DNA of 9,530 nucleotides from NCBI GenBank assembly GCA_003694825.1, contig RFJS01000171.1:1-9530 (forward strand), written 5' to 3'. The notes below the pieces were generated by a model, which was given only the letters and a program-made list of their open reading frames with translations, did not search any database and was not told where the DNA came from. This document shows positions 1 to 6,910 of the stretch, piece after piece; positions within the stretch are counted from its first letter, which is position 1; each line of letters opens with the position of its first letter. Position numbers and translations under genes: made by a program. This DNA is from Verrucomicrobiota bacterium. GTDB taxonomy: Bacteria; Verrucomicrobiota; Verrucomicrobiia; Opitutales; Opitutaceae.

Positions 1-1
1 C

Positions 2-1685
2 ACGCTCGTCGCCCATGGCGTCGGCACGGGGAAGACATTTGCGTTGATTACTACGGCCATGGAGCTGCGTCGCCTCAATCTGGCGCGCAAGCCCATGCTT
101 GTGGTGCAGAACCAGACCTACGAGCAGTTTGTCGCGAGCTTCCGCAAGCTCTATCCCACCGCTCGCGTTCTCGCGCCGACAAAGCAGGACCGCGCGAAAA
201 AGTTCCGCGAGCGCCTGTTCAACCGGATCGCAACCGGCGCCTACGACGCCATTGTCATTCCGCAGAGCTTCTTCACGCAGATCCCAGACGATCCCAGAAG
301 AGAAGCTGCTTTTGTCCAGCAGGAGATCGACACCCTCGTCGAGTTGAAGGAGGAGCTGGCTCGCAAAGACGGAAAGACGTCACCCAGGGTCAAAGACCTG
401 GCCAAGGCCATAATGAGATTGCAGAACAAGCTGAAGAAGCTGCTCGATCGGAAGACGGACGACGTTCTCACCTTCGAGCAGATGGGCGTCGACGCCCTGC
501 TTGTTGATGAGGCGCACGCCTTCAAAAAGCTGAAGTTTATCACGCAGATGCCCCCGATCAAGGGGCTGGATACATCGGCATCCCAGCGCGGCCTCGGGCT
601 CTACATGAAGACGCAGTGGATCCGCGAGCGCAAGGGCGCGCGCAACGTCGTGCTGGCGACCGGAACGCCCGTTTCCAACACGATCGCCGAGGCGTGGACG
701 ATGCTGCGCTATTTGCGCCCCGACCTGCTCAAGGAATACGGGATCACCCGCTTCGATGATTTTGCCACGACCTTTGGCGACACGGTCACCGCCATCGAGC
801 AGACGGCGGGCGGCACCTTCAAGGAGGTCACGCGCTTTGCCAAATACACGAACGGACCTGAACTGATACGCCTTTTCCGGTCCGCCGCCGATGTCGTTTT
901 CCTTGACGATACCGACATCAAGGGGATCCCCGCCATGAAATCGGGCGGGCCGATCTCCATCAAGATTCCACAGTCGCCGGCCGTAAACGCGTTCACCGAG
1001 GTGCTGCGCAAGACGCTGTTGCTGTTCGACTCCATGTCCGGCAAGGAAAAGCGGGAGAACAGTCACATCCCCCTTGTCGTGTTCGGGCTGGCCAGGAAGG
1101 CAAACCTCGACATCAGGCTTGTCAATCCGTCTGCCAGAGATGATCCCGGCTCAAAGGCAAACCGGGCTGTCGAAGAGATTTATCGCATCTGGAAGGATAC
1201 TGCGGACGCCAACGGAACGCAGCTTGTTTTTGCGGACCTTTTCCAATCGTCGGACGGGACGTTCAACCTCTTCGACGACATGCGCCGCAAGCTTGTGGCG
1301 AAAGGCGTTCCCGACAAACAAATAGCGACGGTTTACGAAGCGACGAACGAAGCCAAACGCGAGAAGCTTTTCGATGACGTCAACGAAGGGCGCGTGCGGA
1401 TACTGTTCGGCTCGACCGAGAAGATGGGCGTCGGCGTCAACGTGCAGAAGAACCTCGTCGCTCTGCACCACCTGGATGCGCCACACCGGCCCATGGACAT
1501 CGAGCAGCGCAACGGGCGCATCATTCGTCAGGGCAACACAAATGCCGAGGTGGAAATCCTCAACTACGGCGTCGAGAACACGCTGGACGCCACGCTTTAC
1601 CAGCGCCTTGCGGTCAAGCAGAAATTCATCAACCAGATTCTTAGCGGCGATTTCGACGCCCGCGACTTCGAGGATGCCGCCGACG
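2..1685 (+). other. Domain: SF2/SNF2-like helicase core of the giant protein
   Basis: The ATPase motifs are intact and in order. Motif I (Walker A) GVGTGKTF is at 17-40, just inside the window. The VVQNQTYEQF segment that follows corresponds to motif Ia of this family. Motif II is DEAH at 506-517 (LLVDEAHAF), and motif III ATGTPVSNT starts at 656. In the second lobe, motif V KMGVGVNVQ starts at 1421 and motif VI QRNGRIIRQG is at 1505-1534 with both arginines present. This set, including TGTPVSN and the QR-GR-RQGN signature, is characteristic of the helicase half of phage and plasmid methylase-helicase proteins, so an active DNA-dependent ATPase is likely. Helicase or translocase activity as such is inferred. 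Confidence in the family is high; the substrate is unknown. Confidence 0.92.
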
Positions 1686-4600
1686 AGGTGAGCATGTCGT
1701 TCGAAGAAATGATGGCGGTGTTTTCCGGCAACCCGCTTGCCATGGAGAAGGTCGGCCTTGAGGGAGAGCTGCGGACCCTGCAGGCGCAGCGAGCCTCTTT
1801 CTACACCCAGCAGGCGCAGGCCAAACACGAGATCGACAACGTCAGGGAGCAAGCGGCGTCGGCCCGGGCGGAGATCCCTCGCCTTCAGGACGCCATCAAT
1901 ATTTTCGACAAGACCCTCAAGAAAACCGATGCCGGGCAGGTCGATGGCAAGTCTTACGGGACCAGGCAAGGCCTCGAAAAGGCAATCGACAGCTATCTTG
2001 CCGCGAAGATCAAGGGCGGCATCGCCGAAGTCAAAGGGAAGGTTTCACAGGATCCGTGGCGCATTGACCTGGCCCCCGTCGTCATCAACGGGCAAAGGCT
2101 ATCCCTGCGACTGGTAATTCCCGTCAACAAATTCGGCATTGCCGGGACGGAGGATTCACCTGAACCGTATATTGCATGGAAGGCGGAAATTGGCCGCAAG
2201 GTGGTCATCAGCGGCCAGGCAACGAGTGGAGCCGGGCTGTTGCAGTCGGTCCGCAGCCGCGCCCGGGATTTGCGGTCACGGCTCGAAAAAGCGGAGCTGT
2301 CCATCGCCAAAGCCGGGAAGTCGATCATCGAAATGGAGGGGCTCCTGGCCCGGAGATTCGAGCACGAAGATCGTATCCGGTTTATCGAAGAACGGCTGAA
2401 GCAGATCGAGGATCAACTGTCATCGGGGAACGGTGGACGGGTTGACTCGCAGATGCTCCGTGCTGACCCCGACGTTCAGGCAATCCTGAACAAAGACTAC
2501 GCATCGGTCCGTCTGGATGCCGGCGACGAGCAGAGTGGTGTTGAGGTTCTTGACGACGAGACGACCGACGACACCGAAACTGCACCTGAAACCCCATCTG
2601 ACAGCCAGGGGGCGAAGCAGCCGCAGACCTCGCCCCAAGTCCGGAATGAACCACAACCGGAGCCGGAGGAGCTGGCAAAATACCGGATCAAGCCCACCAA
2701 GTTCCGAAATTACCAATCCGGCGATTCCCGCAATTTCAAGGAGGGCGTGGCGTCGTTCACCGATTCCAGTGGAAAACGGTGGTGGACCGATGGCCGTATC
2801 ATTGCGTTCGGTGAAAAACCGCCGATTGCAGGCGTTGAGGTGGTCAAAGAGTTCACCCCGGACCTGACGAAGGTTGCGGAATCCTCGTATCTCTCGAAGT
2901 TCGAGCAGGTCGCCGAAGGTGGGATAGGAGAGCCTCTGCGGGTCATCGGCGTGCACAAGCACTCCGATCCAAGGAGGAGAAAAACCACGGTGGCGGTCGT
3001 TTTCGATGACGGCAAGGCAATGGACGCCGACTACTACAAGGTCGTGCGCAAACTTGCCCCGGATGCGATTTTCTTCGCCTCCGATGCCGGCCGAGGAGCG
3101 ACCCTTTTCTTTGCGGTAAACCCTGAAGACCGCAGCCCGGTGGCGGCGGTCATGTCCATGACCTTCGACAAGGCAAGCTATGCGCCCGACATCCGGGCAC
3201 GGATCAGGAAGACGGCAAACCCTGATCTTGCCACCACCTCCAGCGCAGGCCAACTTGAAGAACAACGTGAAGCACGCAAAGAACAGGGACACGACGAGTC
3301 AGCGCCGGGAGCAACAAGGTGGGTCGCGATCCCCGACACCGAACAGGACTACGTTACCCGCGAAGCCATTGCCGCGGTCCGAAGCGTCTACGCACAACGA
3401 GCCCGCGAGCGAGGAGTTCCCGCCCCAACGGTTCGAGCGGTGGACGTTTCACCTGAATCAGCCGTTGACGGAGGCCCAGCAAGCGGACGTGGCGGATTCC
3501 TTGCGCGGCTGAGTCGCGTCTTCCAGAAGCGCATTGTCTTCTACGAGGTCGTTGGCGAAGCCGGCGACAATGGCACCGAGGTTGTCGGCCTGACGACGGC
3601 AGAGCGACCCAACGCCATCATGGTCAATGCCCGGGCGGAGAACCCGGTGCAGCTGATCGTTGGGCACGAGCTTGGCCACAACATGAAGGTCCAGCGCCCG
3701 GACCTCTTCCGGCGGTTGCGGGCTGCGGTGGTAGAGCATGCGCCGATCCCGGAGAAGTATCGGCAGATCAAGCTGCAACAGGGCTACGCCGAGTCCAAGG
3801 TCGAGGACGAGTGGATCAGCGACGTGCTCGGGGAGCGGTTCGACGAGCCTGAGTTTTGGCACAAGGTGCTCAATTCCCCCGCCCTCGCGCGATCCGACAC
3901 CACTCGCCGCATGCTTGTCCAGGACTTGGCCCGCTGGGCTGCGAAGTGGCTCCAGAGCATCGCCGATCGCGCAAAGAAGCTGTTTGTCGGGACGAGTAGG
4001 CTCGTTCGCAATATTGACCGGCTGCGCGCCGAGATTGCCGAGGTATTTGCGCAGTATGCGGCGGAAGGCCCCTACCCGGACGCCAATTTGCCCGGCGTGG
4101 AGGCGCCGGATGCCGACCTTGCCACGGTCACGAAAACGAAGCGGGTGCGCGGCTCGCCCGAGCAGGAAGCGGTTCTTGAAAAGGTAATCGGCACGCTGGA
4201 GGATACTCGCGGACCGCTGGAAAGACTGCGCGACTTCGTGCGCGACAGCCGGGAGTGGATCGATCTCGAACTCAAACAGAAGCTGGTGGATCGCTACGCT
4301 TCCATCAAGCGTCTGGAGCGGATGACCTTCGGCGATTCGGCAAAGATCGACGCCAGCGTATCCGCCTACAAGTGGGCGCGCCTGACCGGCAACCTGCCCA
4401 GCGTCATGGAATACCTCATCGAGCACGGACCGATTGCCTACAAGGGCGGCTCGATGGTGATGCGGACGGAGCCCATGGTTTACAGCGACCCGGATCGCGG
4501 CATCCGCGAGGAATTCAAGCCGATGGGGCTCAAGGACATTTTGCGCCCGATGCAGCAGGCAGGCACGCTGCACCTCTGGGAGGGCTACGTCGCCGCCGTT

Positions 4601-6862
4601 CGCGCCAAGCGTCTCATCAAGGAGGGACGCGAGCACAACTTCGAGTCGGAGCAGGAAATCGACACCCTGCTCCAGCTGCGCGAGCAGTACCCCGAGTTCG
4701 AGACAGCACGACGGCAATATGTTGCATGGCAGCGCACCATTCTGGACGTGGCCGAGGCCGCCGGCGTCATCAACGCCAAACAGCGGGCGACATGGGAGCG
4801 TGCCGATTACGTCCCCTTCTATCGCATCATGGACGGCATGGACGGGCGGGATGTGCGCGGACCGAACAAGCGCAAGGGTATTGCCAACCAGCGCAGCGGC
4901 ATTCGCCGTCTCAAGGGTGGAGAGGCAAAGGTGGCAATTCTGGAGAACATCTACCGGAATGCCGAGACGCTGTTTGACGCCAGCTTCAAGAATATCGCCA
5001 TGCAGCGCGTGGCCGACCTTGCGGAGAAGGACAACGACCTCATTACGAAAATCCCCTACCGTGCTGTCCCGTTCAAGGTGACGGTAGATGAGGCAACGAA
5101 CGCGATGCGGGAGGCCGGCATCGATGTCGAATCCTTCACGGAAGATGAGCTGAAGGAGATCATCACCTTCTGGCGCATGCGTGCCCCGGAGGGGAAAAAC
5201 GTCGTGTCGGTCATGGTCAAGGGCAAGCCGGTCTACTATCGGGTCAAGGATGCGCCGCTGCTTCGCTCGATTCTCGCGCTCGGCCCGGATCGGCACTCGT
5301 TGTGGATGCGGATGCTCATGGGGCCGAAACACCTGTTGACCAACATGGTGACCCTCGACCCGGCGTTCATGGTCGCGAACACCATCCGCGACTCGTTCAG
5401 CGCATGGGTAATTGCCGACTCCAAGATCAAGCCCGGGCTCGATGCCGCCAAAGGCTTCGTGAAAAGCCTGCGCAACGACCCGGCGAAGCTGGCCATCATG
5501 GCGGCCGGCGGCGGGTCCGGGCACTACAACCGACTGCGCTCTGAGGAGGTGCGGAAGCACTTCGCCCGCATGACTCGGAGCGAGCAGCGCGCCTTCCTTG
5601 ATTCCATCATTGACTCGGCGGCAAAGGCGACCCGGCTTTACAAGGACATCGGTCGGGCGACGGAGAACGCCAACCGCATCGCCATCTACGAGGCGGCGAA
5701 GAAAGCCGGCGCCAGCGACGCCGAGGCGGCGTTTCAGGCCCTCGACATCATGGACTTCGGTCTGCGCGGCGACAGCAAGGCGCTATCCTTCTTCCTCGAC
5801 ACCGTGCCGTTCCTCAACGCCCGCCTACAGGGGCTCTATCGCCTCGGACGAGGGCTCAAGCACAACCCTCGGCGTGTTGCCACGCATGGTGCCCTCGTCA
5901 CGCTGGCGACGCTGGCGCTGCTGGCCCAGAACTGGAATCGCGATGAGTATTGGGATCTGCAGGAGTGGGACAGGGACGCCTACTACCACCTGTGGATAGG
6001 CGGCCGGCATGTCCGCATCCCGAAGCCGTTCGAGGTCGGGCAGCTTTTCTCCACGCTCCCAGAGCGGATTTTTGGGCTGCTCGCCAAGGACAAAGACCTT
6101 CGTTTGTTCGGAGAACGGCTCCTTGCCATGGTGCTTGATACCTTCGCGATGAACCCCACCCCGCAGTTCGCCAAGCCCGTGCTGGAGCGTGCCATCAACC
6201 GCAACACGTTTACGGGAGCCCCGATCATCTCGGCAGGCGATCAGTTCCGCCGACCCGAGGAGCAGTATTCGGTCCGCACGAGCGAGACGATGCGCGAGCT
6301 GGCCAAGGCCATGCCCGATTCCGCTCCGGAATGGTTGCGCTCACCGAAGACCCTTGAACACTTCGTCTACGGATACTTTGGCACGCTCGGCATGCAGACG
6401 CTCAATGCCGCCGATGCGCTGACCAGGACGCTTGCCAGCTATCCCGCTGCGCCCGCGTCACGCCCGGGGGATTTCTGGATCGTGCGCCGATTCCTCCCCG
6501 AGGACGACGGTCGGGCGACAAAGTATGTCGGGCAGTTCTACGACCTGCATCGCGAAATGTCCGAGCTGGTGGCGCAGATCAACGACCTGCGTCGCGCCGG
6601 CGAGACGGCGGCGGCCGATGCAGTTGCCCGCAAGCATCAGGACCTGCTCGCGGCGCGTCCCCGCCTGACCAGAACCTACCGCTACCTGCAGGAGATCCGG
6701 AAGAAGGAGCGCAACATCTACGAGTCAACCACACTTACGCCGGCAAGAAAGCGCAGCCTGCTGGACGATCTGGCCGCAGCGCGCAACCGTGCCGCAAGGG
6801 TCGCCGTAGAGAGCATGCCGCGTCGACGCATGGGGCTGTTGGATACAGAGGCGGCGCGATAG
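2..6862 (+). CDS. Giant polyvalent phage protein (SF2 helicase + zincin + LPD38-like), 5'-partial
   Basis: This is one uninterrupted reading frame, open at the left edge and ending at TAG 6860-6862. The codon at 44 (TTG) is not the start: the same frame runs upstream to position 2 and already encodes helicase motif I there. Modules in order are: helicase core (to about 1680); coiled coil (1748-1894); beta-rich segment (1895-2245); coiled coil (2246-2419); acidic/Pro/Gln linker (2540-2680); an unrecognised alpha/beta module (2681-3208); a second polar linker (3209-3325); a HELGH zincin-like domain (about 3450-3950); and a long helical C-terminal region (about 4260-6830). This architecture matches phage polyvalent proteins, which are thought to enter the cell with the DNA and protect or remodel it. 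The adjacent portal gene fits a virion-associated product. Relatives often carry an N6-adenine methyltransferase ahead of the helicase; that part would lie outside the window. I see no frameshift or internal stop. The gene and its modular nature are clear; the biological role is inferred. Confidence 0.95.
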   Translation, partial: TLVAHGVGTGKTFALITTAMELRRLNLARKPMLVVQNQTYEQFVASFRKLYPTARVLAPTKQDRAKKFRERLFNRIATGAYDAIVIPQSFFTQIPDDPRREAAFVQQEIDTLVELKEELARKDGKTSPRVKDLAKAIMRLQNKLKKLLDRKTDDVLTFEQMGVDALLVDEAHAFKKLKFITQMPPIKGLDTSASQRGLGLYMKTQWIRERKGARNVVLATGTPVSNTIAEAWTMLRYLRPDLLKEYGITRFDDFATTFGDTVTAIEQTAGGTFKEVTRFAKYTNGPELIRLFRSAADVVFLDDTDIKGIPAMKSGGPISIKIPQSPAVNAFTEVLRKTLLLFDSMSGKEKRENSHIPLVVFGLARKANLDIRLVNPSARDDPGSKANRAVEEIYRIWKDTADANGTQLVFADLFQSSDGTFNLFDDMRRKLVAKGVPDKQIATVYEATNEAKREKLFDDVNEGRVRILFGSTEKMGVGVNVQKNLVALHHLDAPHRPMDIEQRNGRIIRQGNTNAEVEILNYGVENTLDATLYQRLAVKQKFINQILSGDFDARDFEDAADEVSMSFEEMMAVFSGNPLAMEKVGLEGELRTLQAQRASFYTQQAQAKHEIDNVREQAASARAEIPRLQDAINIFDKTLKKTDAGQVDGKSYGTRQGLEKAIDSYLAAKIKGGIAEVKGKVSQDPWRIDLAPVVINGQRLSLRLVIPVNKFGIAGTEDSPEPYIAWKAEIGRKVVISGQATSGAGLLQSVRSRARDLRSRLEKAELSIAKAGKSIIEMEGLLARRFEHEDRIRFIEERLKQIEDQLSSGNGGRVDSQMLRADPDVQAILNKDYASVRLDAGDEQSGVEVLDDETTDDTETAPETPSDSQGAKQPQTSPQVRNEPQPEPEELAKYRIKPTKFRNYQSGDSRNFKEGVASFTDSSGKRWWTDGRIIAFGEKPPIAGVEVVKEFTPDLTKVAESSYLSKFEQVAEGGIGEPLRVIGVHKHSDPRRRKTTVAVVFDDGKAMDADYYKVVRKLAPDAIFFASDAGRGATLFFAVNPEDRSPVAAVMSMTFDKASYAPDIRARIRKTANPDLATTSSAGQLEEQREARKEQGHDESAPGATRWVAIPDTEQDYVTREAIAAVRSVYAQRARERGVPAPTVRAVDVSPESAVDGGPASGRGGFLARLSRVFQKRIVFYEVVGEAGDNGTEVVGLTTAERPNAIMVNARAENPVQLIVGHELGHNMKVQRPDLFRRLRAAVVEHAPIPEKYRQIKLQQGYAESKVEDEWISDVLGERFDEPEFWHKVLNSPALARSDTTRRMLVQDLARWAAKWLQSIADRAKKLFVGTSRLVRNIDRLRAEIAEVFAQYAAEGPYPDANLPGVEAPDADLATVTKTKRVRGSPEQEAVLEKVIGTLEDTRGPLERLRDFVRDSREWIDLELKQKLVDRYASIKRLERMTFGDSAKIDASVSAYKWARLTGNLPSVMEYLIEHGPIAYKGGSMVMRTEPMVYSDPDRGIREEFKPMGLKDILRPMQQAGTLHLWEGYVAAVRAKRLIKEGREHNFESEQEIDTLLQLREQYPEFETARRQYVAWQRTILDVAEAAGVINAKQRATWERADYVPFYRIMDGMDGRDVRGPNKRKGIANQRSGIRRLKGGEAKVAILENIYRNAETLFDASFKNIAMQRVADLAEKDNDLITKIPYRAVPFKVTVDEATNAMREAGIDVESFTEDELKEIITFWRMRAPEGKNVVSVMVKGKPVYYRVKDAPLLRSILALGPDRHSLWMRMLMGPKHLLTNMVTLDPAFMVANTIRDSFSAWVIADSKIKPGLDAAKGFVKSLRNDPAKLAIMAAGGGSGHYNRLRSEEVRKHFARMTRSEQRAFLDSIIDSAAKATRLYKDIGRATENANRIAIYEAAKKAGASDAEAAFQALDIMDFGLRGDSKALSFFLDTVPFLNARLQGLYRLGRGLKHNPRRVATHGALVTLATLALLAQNWNRDEYWDLQEWDRDAYYHLWIGGRHVRIPKPFEVGQLFSTLPERIFGLLAKDKDLRLFGERLLAMVLDTFAMNPTPQFAKPVLERAINRNTFTGAPIISAGDQFRRPEEQYSVRTSETMRELAKAMPDSAPEWLRSPKTLEHFVYGYFGTLGMQTLNAADALTRTLASYPAAPASRPGDFWIVRRFLPEDDGRATKYVGQFYDLHREMSELVAQINDLRRAGETAAADAVARKHQDLLAARPRLTRTYRYLQEIRKKERNIYESTTLTPARKRSLLDDLAAARNRAARVAVESMPRRRMGLLDTEAAR
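1748..2419 (+). other. Domain: beta-rich module nested between two coiled coils
   Basis: Directly after the helicase comes SFEEMMAVFSGNPLAMEKV, a junction that is conserved in form in methylase-helicase megaproteins. A charged heptad-like helix (1748-1894, about 49 residues) is followed by a short beta-rich domain (1895-2245) containing WRIDLAPVVINGQRLSL and YIAWKAEIGRKVVISGQ. A second charged helix (2246-2419) ends in RLKQIEDQL. The two helices could pair as an antiparallel stalk displaying the beta domain. This layout follows the helicase in many relatives, so I treat it as part of the same functional unit, perhaps for DNA or partner binding. Function is not known. Confidence 0.6.
2681..3208 (+). 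other. Domain: unrecognised alpha/beta module between two disordered linkers
   Basis: The module is bounded on the left by an acidic, Pro/Gln/Thr-rich linker (2540-2680) and on the right by a polar linker (3209-3325). It begins YRIKPTKFRN and has a compact beta-rich first half with SSGKRWWTDGRIIAFGEKPP. Its second half contains the segment DADYYKVVRKLAPDAIFFA (from 3023), then FFAVNPEDRSPVAAVMSM. The last part recalls the closing strands of DnaN-type sliding clamps (a DARY-like helix, then strands ending in a 'viMPm'-like motif). Similar segments are found in other phage megaproteins, but I cannot assign it firmly. An independent folded domain is well supported by the flanking linkers; a clamp-like identity is only a suggestion. 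Confidence 0.45.
3450..3950 (+). other. Domain: HELGH zinc-metalloprotease-like (zincin) domain
   Basis: The segment QLIVGHELGHNM carries the HExxH motif at 3665-3679, preceded by strands typical of these phage zincins (RIVFYEVVGE; PNAIMVNARAENPVQLIVG). About 43 residues after the last histidine of the motif is EDEWISDVLGERF. The glutamate at 3809-3811 with aspartate four residues later (3821-3823) fits the third zinc ligand of a gluzincin-like ExxxD helix. PEFW (about 3848-3859) follows, as in related phage proteins. All residues needed for zinc binding and catalysis appear present. It may process the giant protein itself, a virion protein, or a host defence protein; the substrate cannot be read from sequence. 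Domain limits are approximate. Confidence 0.8.
4262..6830 (+). other. Domain: long helical C-terminal region, LPD38-like
   Basis: This is over 850 residues of mostly helical sequence with landmarks seen in C-terminal regions of phage polyvalent and internal virion proteins. They are: ERADYVPFYRIMDGM (YVPFYR from 4808); LDPAFMVANTIRDSFSAW (NTIRD from 5378); DIMDFGLRGDSK, then VPFLNARLQGLYRLGRG (from 5804); a 16-residue apolar segment GALVTLATLALLAQNW (5888-5935); HVRIPKPFEVGQLFSTLPER (IPKPFE from 6017); SPKTLEHFVYGYFGTLG (6341-6391); and a terminal charged helical hairpin from about 6536. I associate the set with LPD38, but the exact LPD number is from memory. The apolar stretch could touch membrane or pack internally; it is too short and isolated to call a clear membrane anchor. 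A role in packaging or translocating the protein is inferred. Confidence 0.6.
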
Positions 6863-6910
6863 CAACGCAACCTATTGTCTTTCTGATACCTCGGCAACGT
6901 CTATGAGACG
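6863..6910 (+). promoter_or_regulatory. Short intergenic gap with a small hairpin abutting the portal start
   Basis: The gap is 48 bases. No strong Shine-Dalgarno sequence is visible upstream of ATG 6911; the nearest purine run is GAGA at 6905-6908. CGTCT (6898-6902) and AGACG (6906-6910) are perfect inverted arms around a three-base loop (ATG), and the right arm touches the start codon. A 5-bp stem could modulate initiation but may be chance. No terminator-like stem followed by a T run is visible, so the giant gene and portal gene may be co-transcribed. Confidence 0.3.

Noticed and set aside
2420..3292. A 290-codon minus-strand open frame opposite the linker and middle module
   Set aside because: No domain or RBS is evident. 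The sense strand encodes a continuous, well-formed protein here.
4255..4977. A 240-codon plus-strand open frame in another frame inside the giant gene
   Set aside because: The product is dominated by Arg/Gly/Gln/Ala with no fold signature; it is an out-of-frame reading of the helical C-terminal region.
3458..5560. A 700-codon open frame on the minus strand opposite the giant gene
   Set aside because: It lies wholly antisense to a region with clear protein motifs (zincin, YVPFYR). Its product is rich in His/Arg/Leu/Val without recognisable domains, as expected when a GC-rich third-position bias leaves an antisense frame without stops.
6863..6910. Possible promoter (TTGTCT near 6875) or terminator in the gap
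   Set aside because: No properly spaced -10 element accompanies it, and there is no GC stem with a T run; nothing can be called with confidence.
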